DNA of 64,000 nt, taken from contig JAVEEC010000051.1 in NCBI GenBank assembly GCA_030840645.1, positions 33,326 through 97,325 of the forward strand, given 5' to 3'. The position numbers and the translations under genes were made by a program. Below the pieces are notes generated by a model, which saw only the letters and a list, made by a program, of their open reading frames with translations, searched no databases and was not told where the DNA came from. Of this stretch, positions 15,990-24,619 are shown piece by piece (the first letter of the stretch is position 1; each line of letters opens with the position of its first letter). The stretch comes from Frankiaceae bacterium (GTDB taxonomy: Bacteria; Actinomycetota; Actinomycetes; BP-191).

Positions 15990-18413
15990 ATGAAGCCAGG
16001 TCGCCACGGGCGCCGGGCGGTCGCTGTCGCGGCCTGCTCCGGCGCGTTCGCGCTGCTCCCGTTCATCCCGCCCGCCGGGGCAGCGCCACCGGACGTGAGC
16101 GTGGTCGTCACGCTCCGCCCCGCCGACGCCCGGGCGCTCACCGCCGCGAGCAGGCTGCCGGCCGGCGCGACCCAGGCCCAGCGCCGCACCGCCATCGCCG
16201 CCGCGCGCCCCACGGCGAGCGCGGCCCGCCGGGTGACGGCGTACCTCGAACACCACGGCTTCACCGTCACGGACAACGACGGCTGGGTCGTCTCCGCGCG
16301 CGGCCCGCGCGCCACCGCGGCGACGTTGAGGAGCGCGCTGCCGAACGACGTCGACGGCGTCGTCGGCCTGGCCGGCAACGACGCGGTCTGGCGCCACCAT
16401 GCGATCCCCGGCAACGGCCACACCGGCCCGACGCTGAAGTCGGCGTACGACGTCGTCCGCCCGAACAGCACCGGCGCCGGGCTGACCATCGCGACCGTGC
16501 AGTTCTCCGGGTGGAACGACTCCGACCTGACGACATACGCCACCGCGGCCGGCATCCCGTCACCTACGCCGACCGAGATCTCCGTCGGCACCGGCAACCC
16601 GAACGTCATCGCGGGCGGCGGCGACTTCGAGGTCGCCCTCGACCAGGAGGTGATCCTCGCGACCGCGCCGTCGGCCGCGCAGCGCATCTACTTCGGCGAG
16701 AACTCCGGCGCGGGGTCTGTCGCCCTGTACAGCCGGATCGCGACCGACGCCGAGGGCGGCCTGATCGACGTCGTCAGCACGTCGTGGGGCATGTGTGAGC
16801 CGTCCGCGGACGTCGACCCGAACATGCGCCCCGGCATGGAGACGCAGCTCGCGCGGATCATCGCGGCCGGCGCGACGGTGTTCGCCGCGAGCGGTGACTT
16901 CGGCGCGTACGACTGTTCGAGCGACGAGGACGGCCAGGCGGACAACCAGCTCGCCGTCGACTTCCCGGCCGCCTCGGCCTCGGTGGTCGCCGTCGGCGGT
17001 ACGAGGCTGACCGGCTCGACCGGCTCCTGGACCGAGTCCGCGTGGAACGAGCCAACGGCCAGCGGCGCGTTCAAGGGGTACGGCGGTGGCGGCGGCGAGT
17101 CGAACCTCGTCGCCCGCCCGGCGTGGCAGTCCGGCATCTCGATCGCCGGAACCAAGCGGCTGGTGCCCGACATCGCGGCGATGGCCGACCCGAACCAAGG
17201 TGCCGGGCCGGGCGTCGGCTCCGGCTTCACCATGTACGTGGACTCGGCCGGCGGCTGGAACTCCGGCGGCGGCACCAGCGCGGCCGCGCCGATCGCCGCG
17301 GGGCACCTCGCGGCGGCGCTGTCATCGGCCAGCAGGACCACGGGCGTCGGTGACATCCATGACGAGCTCTACGACAACCCGACCGCGTTCCGCGACGTCA
17401 CCACCGGCAACAACCTGCTCTACAGCGCGGGCACCGGCTACGACCGCGCGACCGGTCTCGGCGCACCGCAGTGGACCGGGCTCGCGGCGGCGCTGCTCAA
17501 CGACCCCGTCGTCTCGACGCCCCCGTACACCAAGGTCCTGGCCATCCCACTGACCGTCACGCCGGTCACCGGCATGACGGTCACCGACTGGTTCGTCGGC
17601 GAGGGCGCCACCATCGCGTGCGGCAGCGCCGGCTCCGGCACGGCCTCGCCGCCGACCGGGTTCACGCTCACCGCGGGCGACCGCGCGACGCACGTCTCGG
17701 TCGCCGCGCTCGACGACTCCAGTGCCTGCCACGTCGGCACCGCACCCGTCCTCCTCGACACCCACGCGCCGACCGCGACCGGCACGATCAGGAGCCTGAC
17801 CGGCACCGACGCGCGCACCGTCGTCGCCTGGGGCGCAACGGATGCCGGTCCTTCGAGCGGCGTCCGGTCGTTCAACGTCTGCGTCTCCACCATCGGCTCC
17901 GGCTGCGCCTGGGTCGCCAGCGGTACGACGGCGAGGTCGATGTCCCTCACGCTCGCGCAGGGCCGGACCTACGTCCTCCGGGTCGCCGGGAAGGACGCCG
18001 CGGGCAACCTCGGGCCGACGTTCGTCACCCCGGTGTACGTCGTGCCGCTCGACGGGAAGTCGTTCCAGCACTCGAACGGCTGGTCGACGCACCTCTCGAC
18101 GAAGGACTGGTACGGCAGCCACACGGACGCCGCGGGTCGCGGGCTCTGGGCGCAGCGGTCGGTGACCGGACGGAAGTACGAGCTGCTCTACATCTCCCAC
18201 CCGAACGGCGGCCTGGTCGACGTCTTCGTCAACGGCACCCGCGTCAAGCGGATCAACACGTACTCGTCGACAGTGCTGTTCCGCCGCATCACCGCGTTCG
18301 CGACCTACAGCACCGTCGCCGCGCGGACCGTGAAGGTCGTCGTGGTCGGCGCCCACGACTCGCGGTCGCACGGCAACGGCGTCCTCTTCGACGCGGTGCG
18401 CGTCTCGTACTGA
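15990..18413 (+). CDS. Secreted S53 (sedolisin/kumamolisin) serine-carboxyl peptidase
   Basis: An 807-aa preproprotein. The ATG at 15990 gives a clear signal peptide (MKPGRHGRRAVAVAACSGAFA... ending AGAA). Residues 35-150 are a pro-kumamolisin activation domain. Catalytic residues appear in FEVALDQEV (Glu and Asp), ASGDFGAYD (oxyanion Asp) and GGGTSAAAP (Ser). After the catalytic domain (about 165-490) are an Ig-like region with THAPTATG and a C-terminal beta domain. The family cleaves proteins at low pH. Confidence 0.92.
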   Translation: MKPGRHGRRAVAVAACSGAFALLPFIPPAGAAPPDVSVVVTLRPADARALTAASRLPAGATQAQRRTAIAAARPTASAARRVTAYLEHHGFTVTDNDGWVVSARGPRATAATLRSALPNDVDGVVGLAGNDAVWRHHAIPGNGHTGPTLKSAYDVVRPNSTGAGLTIATVQFSGWNDSDLTTYATAAGIPSPTPTEISVGTGNPNVIAGGGDFEVALDQEVILATAPSAAQRIYFGENSGAGSVALYSRIATDAEGGLIDVVSTSWGMCEPSADVDPNMRPGMETQLARIIAAGATVFAASGDFGAYDCSSDEDGQADNQLAVDFPAASASVVAVGGTRLTGSTGSWTESAWNEPTASGAFKGYGGGGGESNLVARPAWQSGISIAGTKRLVPDIAAMADPNQGAGPGVGSGFTMYVDSAGGWNSGGGTSAAAPIAAGHLAAALSSASRTTGVGDIHDELYDNPTAFRDVTTGNNLLYSAGTGYDRATGLGAPQWTGLAAALLNDPVVSTPPYTKVLAIPLTVTPVTGMTVTDWFVGEGATIACGSAGSGTASPPTGFTLTAGDRATHVSVAALDDSSACHVGTAPVLLDTHAPTATGTIRSLTGTDARTVVAWGATDAGPSSGVRSFNVCVSTIGSGCAWVASGTTARSMSLTLAQGRTYVLRVAGKDAAGNLGPTFVTPVYVVPLDGKSFQHSNGWSTHLSTKDWYGSHTDAAGRGLWAQRSVTGRKYELLYISHPNGGLVDVFVNGTRVKRINTYSSTVLFRRITAFATYSTVAARTVKVVVVGAHDSRSHGNGVLFDAVRVSY

Positions 18414-18433
18414 CCCGCCGGGTACCGTCACCA

Positions 18434-19495
18434 ATGGTGAAGACAGCCGTCCCGCTCGCCGTCCTGCTCGCCGCGGCCTGCACGTCCCCGGCCGCGCCGC
18501 GCGCCGTTCCTTCGACGTCTCCACCGCCTTCGTCAGTGGCACCGACGAGCCCGCGCCCGACGCCGACGCCGTCGCTGCCGCAGTCGTTCGGCGGCGAGGA
18601 CGTGCGCTGGCCGCGGACGGCGGAGTCCACGACCGCGCCGCGCGCGCTCGGCGCGGTCGTCACCCTCCGCGTCGCGCGGACCGGCGACGGCGGCACCCTC
18701 GCCGCGGGCCTCACCCTCCCCCGCACCGGCGGATCGGCCGCCGCGCCCGTCGTCATGACGCCCTGCGGGCGTTCGGTCGCCCTGGCCGCGCGAGACCTGC
18801 GGGTGATCGCGCCGAGCGGCGACGACGTCCTCGTCGTGATCGACCCGAGCCACGGCGGCCCGCAGCTCGGGGCGGTGGCGCCGAACGGCGACAGGGAGAA
18901 GGACCGCGTCCTGCAGATCGCCCTCGAGGCCCGCACGGCGCTCGCCGGACGGGTCGGGCGGGTCGTCCTCACGAGGGAGCGCGACTACGAGGAGACGCTG
19001 GGGTTCCGGGCCGCGCTCGTCGACGCGCTGCGCGCCGACGCCGCCGTCTCCGTACACCTCAACGCCTCCCCCGACGGGCCGCGTACGACGCCGGGCACGG
19101 AGACGTTCGGGTCGACGGCGGACGGCGAGGGGCGGCGGTTCTCCGGCGTCGTCTACGAGCGGATCCGGCGCTACCTGCAGACGCTGCCGGGGCCCTGGGT
19201 CGGCGACCGCGACGCGGGCGCGAAGTACCGCGTCTCCGCGGCCGGACGCGACTACTACGGCCTGCTGCGGCTGGCGCACCGGCCGTTCGTCATCGCGGAG
19301 TCGCTGTACCTGTCGTCACCGCACGAGGCGGCACTCGTCGCCCGCCCGGACGTGCGACGGGCGCTGGGCACCGCGATCGCGGACGCGCTCGTGGCGTTCA
19401 CGACGACGGCGGCACCGGGGTCGGGCTGGGTGACGCCGTACGCGCGCCCGGCCGACCCGAACAGCCCCGACCGCCACGTCTGCGTCGACCCCTAG
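18434..19495 (+). CDS. Lipoprotein N-acetylmuramoyl-L-alanine amidase (Amidase_3)
   Basis: A 353-aa protein. MVKTAVPLAVLLAAACTSP is a lipoprotein signal with lipobox LAAAC, followed by a Ser/Thr/Pro linker. The Amidase_3 zinc site is given by VVIDPSHGG, the Glu in the following DREKDRVLQ region and VSVHLNAS; the catalytic Glu is in VIAESLYLS. It cleaves the bond between N-acetylmuramic acid and L-Ala in peptidoglycan. It starts 20 bp after the S53 gene and shares a CTAG stop overlap with convergent ygfZ. Confidence 0.9.
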   Translation: MVKTAVPLAVLLAAACTSPAAPRAVPSTSPPPSSVAPTSPRPTPTPSLPQSFGGEDVRWPRTAESTTAPRALGAVVTLRVARTGDGGTLAAGLTLPRTGGSAAAPVVMTPCGRSVALAARDLRVIAPSGDDVLVVIDPSHGGPQLGAVAPNGDREKDRVLQIALEARTALAGRVGRVVLTRERDYEETLGFRAALVDALRADAAVSVHLNASPDGPRTTPGTETFGSTADGEGRRFSGVVYERIRRYLQTLPGPWVGDRDAGAKYRVSAAGRDYYGLLRLAHRPFVIAESLYLSSPHEAALVARPDVRRALGTAIADALVAFTTTAAPGSGWVTPYARPADPNSPDRHVCVDP

Positions 19496-20394
19496 CCGAC
19501 CGGCTCCGCCACCGCCACGAGCGCGGGCACGCCGCCCGCCACCAGCGGGGCGTCGTCGGGAGTGTTCCGCTTGACCAGCGCGAGGGCGATGGGGCCGAGC
19601 TCGTAGTGGCGCGCGGCCGTACCGACGAAGCCGACCTGCGCCCCTTCCCACGTCATCGGCTCGCCCCGCGCGGGCAGGGTCAGCACCGAGCCGTCGAGGT
19701 GCAGCAGGACCAGGCGGCGGGGCGGGCGGCCGAGGTTGTGCACCCGGGCGACGGTCTCCTGGCCGCGGTAGCAGCCCTTGTCCAGGTGGACGGCGTTCGC
19801 GAGCCAGCCGACCTCGTGCGGGATGGTCCGGTGGTCGGTCTCGAAGCCGAGCCGGGGGCGGCGCGCGGCGACGCGGAGCGCGTCGTACCCCCACATCCCC
19901 AACGGCGTGGCGCCGTCCGCGACCAGCCGGTCCCACGCCTGCTCGACGTCCGGTACCAGCAGGTCCTCGGCGCCGTGCGTCAGCACCGCAAGATCCGTGG
20001 GCGACACCGTGACGCGGAGCATGAACCGCATCGAGTCGAGGAACGCGCGCAGCGCGTCGCCGGTGCCCGGCTCGACGTGGATCCAGGTCGTCGTGCCGTC
20101 GTCGGTGAGGACGAGGTGGTGCTCGACGTGACCGTGGGGAGACAGGACCAGCGCCTCGGTGGCGACGTTGGGGGGCAACGCGGCGAGGTGCTGCGAGGTG
20201 AGGCTGTGCAGCCAGGTGAGGCGGTCCGCGCCGTCGACGCGGATGACGTCGCGGTTGCTGCGGTCGGTGAGGCCACGGCCGGACCCGGCGGCGAGGCGCT
20301 GCTCGCGCAACGGGTCGCCGTAGTGCGCCGCGACGCCGTCGTCCGGCGCGCCGGCCGCGACGGCGCCGGGGCGCGAGAGCAACGGCGAGGCCAT
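19492..20394 (-). CDS. ygfZ: Folate-binding YgfZ/CAF17 family protein
   Basis: A 300-aa aminomethyltransferase-fold protein. The diagnostic DKGCYRGQETVAR (K-GC-Y-x-GQE) is near residue 205. N-terminal blocks SNRDVIRVDGADRLTWLHSL and FLDSMRFMLRV are typical. YgfZ uses tetrahydrofolate in maturation or repair of certain Fe-S enzymes. The ATG at 20394 is chosen over the long ORF. A fur-family gene is 17 bp upstream on the same strand, which fits an iron/Fe-S theme. Confidence 0.92.
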   Translation of the reverse strand: MASPLLSRPGAVAAGAPDDGVAAHYGDPLREQRLAAGSGRGLTDRSNRDVIRVDGADRLTWLHSLTSQHLAALPPNVATEALVLSPHGHVEHHLVLTDDGTTTWIHVEPGTGDALRAFLDSMRFMLRVTVSPTDLAVLTHGAEDLLVPDVEQAWDRLVADGATPLGMWGYDALRVAARRPRLGFETDHRTIPHEVGWLANAVHLDKGCYRGQETVARVHNLGRPPRRLVLLHLDGSVLTLPARGEPMTWEGAQVGFVGTAARHYELGPIALALVKRNTPDDAPLVAGGVPALVAVAEPVG

Positions 20395-20411
20395 GCGAGC
20401 AGCGTACGTCG

Positions 20412-20831
20412 CTACGCCCCCGCGCACTCCCTGCAGGTCCCGAAGATCGCCAGGTGCCCGACGTCGGCGCGGAAGCCGTCGGTCTCCAGCAGCCGCTGGA
20501 CGACGCCGTCCACGAGCCCCGGCGGGCTCTCCGACACCACCCCGCAGACGCGGCAGACGAGGTGGACGTGGTCGCCGTCGTCGGCGGCGTGGTAGGTCGG
20601 CGGGCCGTGGCCGAGGTGGGTGTGCGTGACCAGGCCGAGCTCTTCGAGCAGCTCGAGGGTGCGGTAGACGGTCGAGATGTTCACGCCGTGCGCGGTCCTG
20701 CGGACGGCGGTGGCGATGTCGTCCGGAGTCGCGTGCCCGAGCTCGGTGACAGCCTCGAGGACGAGCTGGCGCTGCGGGGTCAGCCGGTACCCTCGCGCGC
20801 GCAGGTCGGCCTGCCACTGCTCACCGGGCAA
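20412..20831 (-). CDS. Fur family metal-responsive repressor
   Basis: A 139-aa protein with the Fur winged helix (GYRLTPQRQLVLEAV, then VNISTVYRTLELLEELGLV) and metal-binding region HVHLVCRVCG plus a C-terminal CREC. Two CxxC pairs suggest a structural zinc site. A TTG start is used. Whether it senses Fe, Zn or peroxide cannot be decided, although placement before ygfZ favours iron. It diverges from the class IV PLP gene with only 38 bp between starts. Confidence 0.92.
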   Translation of the reverse strand: MPGEQWQADLRARGYRLTPQRQLVLEAVTELGHATPDDIATAVRRTAHGVNISTVYRTLELLEELGLVTHTHLGHGPPTYHAADDGDHVHLVCRVCGVVSESPPGLVDGVVQRLLETDGFRADVGHLAIFGTCRECAGA

Positions 20832-20869
20832 CGCCGCTCCCTCCGGGCCGGGGACGTGCGCCGAGTCTA

Positions 20870-21751
20870 GTGTCGGGCGGCGTGGAACCCGCCCTCGCCG
20901 TCCTCGGTCGCGGCGTCGTCGACGTGACCGCTCCGGCCCTGCGCGCCGACGACCTCGGCGTGCAGCGCGGCGACGGTGTCTTCGAGACGGCGCGCGTGCA
21001 CGACGGCCGGGTGTTCAAGCTCGGACTGCACCTGGAACGCCTGCGCCGCAGCGCATCCGCCCTCGGCCTCGCGTGTCCGGCGGACGACGAGTGGCGCGCC
21101 CTGACCGCCGACGTGGTGGCCGCAAGCGGCGACGGCGACGGCCTGGTCAAGCTGGTCTGCACGCGCGGCCCGGTCGCCGGCGGCCCCGTCACGGCGTTCG
21201 CCCTGGCGATGCCGATGCCGGCCGAGGCGGTCCGCGCGCGGGCCGAGGGCATCGACGTGGTGACGTTGACCCTCGGGGTCTCGGCCGCGGCCAGGGCGGA
21301 GTCGCCGTGGCTGCTCGGCGGCGCCAAGACGCTGTCGTACGCCGTCAACATGGCGACGCTGCGCGAGGCCGAGTCGCGCGGCGTCGACGACGCGATCTGG
21401 CTCGCGACCGGCGGCGAGGTGCTCGAAGGCCCGACGGCGACGGTCTGCTGGGTGGCCGGGGACCGGCTGCGTACCCCGCCCACGACGACGGGCATCCTCG
21501 CGGGAACGACGCTCGCGGTGATTGCCGCACTGGCCGACCCGCTCGCGTTCGAGGTCGCGGCAGGGACCGCGGCGGACCTCGCGGCGGCGGACGAGGTGTT
21601 CCTCGCGTCGTCGGTCCGCGGGGTCGCCGGCGTACGGCGCATCGACGGCGTTCCCGTCGGCGACGGCGGGGTCGGGCCGCACACGCGACGGCTGCGGGAC
21701 GCGTTCGAGGACGCGGTCGCCGGGCGGCGCGCCGTTGCGGGCGTGGACTAG
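20870..21751 (+). CDS. Class IV PLP enzyme (4-amino-4-deoxychorismate lyase/BCAT-like)
   Basis: A 293-aa fold-type IV PLP protein. The N-terminal half has RADDLGVQRGDGVFETARV; the PLP Lys is in LLGGAKTLSYAVNM; the phosphate-binding region EGPTATVCWV and TTTGILAGTT follow. The size and motifs fit PabC (aminodeoxychorismate lyase for folate) best. Proximity to folate-dependent ygfZ is supportive. A second GTG 12 bp downstream is an alternative start. It overlaps the convergent antiporter gene through CTAG. Confidence 0.82.
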   Translation: MSGGVEPALAVLGRGVVDVTAPALRADDLGVQRGDGVFETARVHDGRVFKLGLHLERLRRSASALGLACPADDEWRALTADVVAASGDGDGLVKLVCTRGPVAGGPVTAFALAMPMPAEAVRARAEGIDVVTLTLGVSAAARAESPWLLGGAKTLSYAVNMATLREAESRGVDDAIWLATGGEVLEGPTATVCWVAGDRLRTPPTTTGILAGTTLAVIAALADPLAFEVAAGTAADLAAADEVFLASSVRGVAGVRRIDGVPVGDGGVGPHTRRLRDAFEDAVAGRRAVAGVD

Positions 21752-22920
21752 TCGAGGACGCGGAGGCGCCGCGCGGCGGTCGACAGCGTCGGCCCCTGGA
21801 CCAGCGTGAACACCACCACCAGCACGAACACCACGTCGAACAGCTCGGTCGCGCCGGCCAGCCCGGTCGTCAGCGGGACGGTCGCCAGCACGATGGGTAC
21901 GGCGCCGCGCAGCCCCGCCCACGACACGAACGCGCGCTCCCGCCAGGACAGCGAGAACGGCAGCGTGACCAGCCCGACGGACAGCGGCCGCGCGACGAAC
22001 GTCAGGACCGCGCCGATCGCGAGCGCCGGCCAGATCGCGGCGCCGAGCCGCTGCGGGCTGGCGAGCAGCCCGAGCATCACGAACAGCCCGATCTGCGCGA
22101 GCCACGCCACGCCCTCGCTGAACGCGACCGCCGCGGCCCGCTGCGGGAACTCGGTGTTGCCGAGCATCAGCGACGTGACGTAGACCGCGATGAAGCCGCT
22201 GCCGCCGAGCAGCGTGCTGCCCGCGTACGACACCCCGACGAACGCGAGCAGCGCCAGCGGGTACAGCCCCGCGGCGGGCAGCGCGACGCGGCGCAGGTAC
22301 CAGCGCCCGGCCAGCCCCAGGGCCGCCCCGGCGGCCAGCCCGGCCGCGACCTCGCGGGCGAAGTCGACGACCAGGGCCGCGGGGTGGCCGTGCCCCTGCC
22401 CGGCCGCGAGCAGGATGACGAGGATCGCGGCGATGGGGTCGTTGAGCACCGACTCGGCTTCGAGCAGGCGGACTATCCGCGGGCGGATCGGCAGGCCCCG
22501 TAGCGTCGCGAACACCGCGGCCGTGTCCGTCGGGGCGAGCACGGCGGCGAGCAGCGTGGCGACCGCCCAGTCCCAGCCGAGGAACGCGTGCGCCGCCGCC
22601 GCCGTGACGGCGACGCTCACGCCGACGCCGACGGTCGCCAGCGACGCGGCGGGCACCAGCGTGCGCCGCAGGTCGTCCCAGCGGGTCGTCAGCCCGCCCT
22701 CGGTGAGGATCAGCGCCAACGCGACGAAGCCGAGCTCGCGCGACACGTGCGCGTCGTCGAACCGCACGCCGAGCCCCGACTCGCCGAGGACCAGGCCGAG
22801 GCCGAGGTAGGCCAGCAGCGTCGGCAGCCGCAGGCGGCTGGACAGCCGGACGGTGCTCACCGCCGCGAGCAGCACCAGCGCGCCGACGAGCAGCGCCACC
22901 GTCGCGCGTTCGCCGCCCAT
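21748..22920 (-). CDS. Cation:proton antiporter (CPA1/NhaP2 type)
   Basis: A 390-aa integral membrane protein with about 11-12 hydrophobic segments. The family pattern LAPTDTAAVFATLRG and the charged pair ESVLNDPIAAIL (ND motif) mark a CPA exchanger; SWAGLRGAVPIVLAT near the C-terminus is also typical. It probably exchanges K+ or Na+ for H+. There is no C-terminal TrkA domain. The start ATG overlaps the dehydrogenase stop as TGATG. The 951-aa ORF listed in the track is a false upstream extension. Confidence 0.9.
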   Translation of the reverse strand: MGGERATVALLVGALVLLAAVSTVRLSSRLRLPTLLAYLGLGLVLGESGLGVRFDDAHVSRELGFVALALILTEGGLTTRWDDLRRTLVPAASLATVGVGVSVAVTAAAAHAFLGWDWAVATLLAAVLAPTDTAAVFATLRGLPIRPRIVRLLEAESVLNDPIAAILVILLAAGQGHGHPAALVVDFAREVAAGLAAGAALGLAGRWYLRRVALPAAGLYPLALLAFVGVSYAGSTLLGGSGFIAVYVTSLMLGNTEFPQRAAAVAFSEGVAWLAQIGLFVMLGLLASPQRLGAAIWPALAIGAVLTFVARPLSVGLVTLPFSLSWRERAFVSWAGLRGAVPIVLATVPLTTGLAGATELFDVVFVLVVVFTLVQGPTLSTAARRLRVLD

Positions 22921-23825
22921 CAGCCGACGACGTTCGGCGGGATGGCGCCCGCGAGCACCGACGCGACACCGGAGACGGCCAGCGCGGTCATGGCGAGCCT
23001 GGTCGCCCGGGTGGCGCTGCCGACGTGCGGGAGGAGGACGGCGTACGGCGACGCGAGCAGCCCGGGGTGCACCGCCGGCTCGTCCTCGTACACGTCGAGC
23101 CCGGCCGCGAACAGCGTGCGCTCGTGCAGCGCCGCCGCGAGCGCGGGCTCGTCGACGACCGGCCCGCGGGAGGTGTTGACGAGAACGCCGTCCGGCCCGA
23201 GCAGAGCGAGCTCGCGCGCGCCGACCAGCCGCCGCGTCTCGCCGGTCAGAGGGACGTGCAACGACACGAAGTCGCTCGCGCGCAACAGGTCGTGGAGTGC
23301 GGAGGTCCAGCCAGGCGCGCCGGTGTCGTGGCGCGTGTGGTGCAGCACGGTCATGCCGAACCCGGTCGCGCGGGCGGCGACGGCGCGGCCGATCCGGCCG
23401 TACCCGACCAGCCCGAGCGTCGCGCCGTGGACATCGCGGCCGACGAACGCGTCCGGCGACCAGCCGGTCCAGAGGCCCTCGCGCAGCGCGGCGCCCGCCT
23501 CGGTGAACACCCGCGCCGCCGCGAGCAGCAACCCGAACGCCAGGTCGGCCGTCGGCTCGGTCAGGACGCCCGGCGTGTTCACGACGGCGACCCCGCGCGC
23601 GGCGCAGGCGGCGAGGTCGATGTGGTCGACGCCGGCGGAGACCGTGCCGAGGGCGCGCAGCCGGGGGCCGGCATCGAGCACGGACGCGTCGATCCGGTCG
23701 GTCAGCATGCAGAGCAGCGCGTCGGCGTCGGGGAGTGCCGCCCGCCAGTCCGCGGGGCCGAGAACGGTCCAGTCCGCGGGGGGTACGAGGCCCGGCAGGT
23801 CGGCGGTGACGACGACCGTGGGCAC
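22920..23825 (-). CDS. D-2-hydroxyacid dehydrogenase (glyoxylate reductase-like)
   Basis: A 301-aa NAD(P)-dependent enzyme. The Rossmann motif GLVGYGRIGRAVAARA is near residue 140; catalytic Arg (NTSRGPVVDEPAL), Glu (DVYEDEPAVH) and His (LPHVGSAT) are all present. Members reduce glyoxylate, hydroxypyruvate or other 2-ketoacids. The GTG start is at 23825. It is translationally coupled to the antiporter gene. Confidence 0.92.
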   Translation of the reverse strand: MPTVVVTADLPGLVPPADWTVLGPADWRAALPDADALLCMLTDRIDASVLDAGPRLRALGTVSAGVDHIDLAACAARGVAVVNTPGVLTEPTADLAFGLLLAAARVFTEAGAALREGLWTGWSPDAFVGRDVHGATLGLVGYGRIGRAVAARATGFGMTVLHHTRHDTGAPGWTSALHDLLRASDFVSLHVPLTGETRRLVGARELALLGPDGVLVNTSRGPVVDEPALAAALHERTLFAAGLDVYEDEPAVHPGLLASPYAVLLPHVGSATRATRLAMTALAVSGVASVLAGAIPPNVVG

Positions 23826-23848
23826 CCGGCGAGCCTAGCCGGGCGGGG

Positions 23849-23980
23849 CTAGAACGAATGACGCCCCTCGGACCGTGCGATGTCCTGCGAGTCGGGACCG
23901 TCCGGGGCCGCGAGGTCGAGCAGCAGCGACAGCGGCACGCCGCTGCGCAGGCAGTCGTACGCGGAGAGGGATCCCCCCAT
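23849..23980 (-). CDS. Small protein (43 aa) with strong RBS
   Basis: Not in the ORF track. ATG GGG GGA TCC follows GGAAGGA at good spacing. The peptide MGGSLSAYDCLRSGVPLSLL continues LLDLAAPDGPDS and ends with SEGRHSF. One Cys is present; there is no signal peptide. I have an impression that other actinobacterial short ORFs share a GVPLxLLLDL pattern, but cannot verify it. It lies between the dehydrogenase and the small Cys-rich genes. Confidence 0.5.
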   Translation of the reverse strand: MGGSLSAYDCLRSGVPLSLLLDLAAPDGPDSQDIARSEGRHSF

Positions 23981-24173
23981 GGTGGTCTTCCTTCCGTCGG
24001 GGCCGTGCCCTCAATGCTTCGGGTCCCGGCGCAGGCGGAATGACGCCCGTACGCGTGAACGGCCCCTAGGGCCGAACGGCCCTCTAGCGGCCGGGGGCTA
24101 CTCGGCGCCGCGCGGGCGGGGCATACTGCCACGAACCTGGCGCATCCCCTACAGATGACCCATGGAGTCCGAC

Positions 24174-24374
24174 ATGCCACGAATCCTCCTGGTGGCCGCG
24201 GCCTGTGCCGCTCTCGTCCTCGGCTCGGCCGGCGCCGCGTCCGCCCACCCCGGCGGGAGCTGCGAGGGCGTCGTCGACGTCTTCTGCCGCGGCCACGTCT
24301 GCCAGCCCGACGAGCTCGACTGCGGCCTGGTCCCGCCCTGCGTGCTCTGGGTCGCCGGCGTCTGCCTCTACTGA
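24174..24374 (+). CDS. Small secreted Cys-rich protein (66 aa)
   Basis: The ATG at 24174 is 6 bp from GGAG, so it is preferred over the ATG at 24162. The signal peptide is MPRILLVAAACAALVLGSAG with cleavage near ASA. The mature part is about 40 residues with six Cys (SCEGVVDVFCRGHVCQPDELDC...), suggesting three disulfides. No family is recognised. The RiPP-precursor-like gene follows 56 bp later on the same strand. Confidence 0.7.
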   Translation: MPRILLVAAACAALVLGSAGAASAHPGGSCEGVVDVFCRGHVCQPDELDCGLVPPCVLWVAGVCLY

Positions 24375-24430
24375 GCCGCGACCCGCGCACCCAGCCCACC
24401 GCCCAACCACCCCGACGAACGGAGCCCGTC

Positions 24431-24616
24431 ATGCGCAAGCTCACCCTCACCCGCGAGCACCTGACCGAGCTGACCAGCGGCGAGCTGACCGGCGTCGTCG
24501 CCGCCAGCGGCGTCACCTGCGTGCAGCTCGCCTGCGTGCGCGACCTCAGCGACCGGCTGGCGGCGTGTGACAGCCTGCTGCGGCCGTGCATCAGCGCGAC
24601 CACCTGTACCTGCTGA
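24431..24616 (+). CDS. RiPP-precursor-like peptide (61 aa)
   Basis: The start is ATG CGC AAG CTC after GGAG. The N-terminus MRKLTLTREHLTELTSGELT resembles RiPP leaders of the KLTLxREXLTELTxxEL type, and GVVAASG could be the leader end. The last 33 residues hold seven Cys counting TCVQLAC, CDS, RPC and TTCTC, plus several Ser/Thr. No lanthionine synthetase, YcaO, radical-SAM or transporter gene is nearby, so modification enzymes would have to be elsewhere. Alternatively it is a disulfide-rich cytosolic or exported peptide. Confidence 0.6.
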   Translation: MRKLTLTREHLTELTSGELTGVVAASGVTCVQLACVRDLSDRLAACDSLLRPCISATTCTC

Positions 24617-24619
24617 CGG

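Noticed and set aside
21748-24603. 951-aa minus-strand ORF
   Set aside because: Only the C-terminal 390 residues form the antiporter; upstream it is a shadow of the dehydrogenase and the small Cys-rich genes.
24155-24616. 153-aa version of the RiPP-like gene
   Set aside because: The first 90 residues are out-of-frame reading of the secreted Cys-rich gene. The RBS-linked ATG at 24431 is better.
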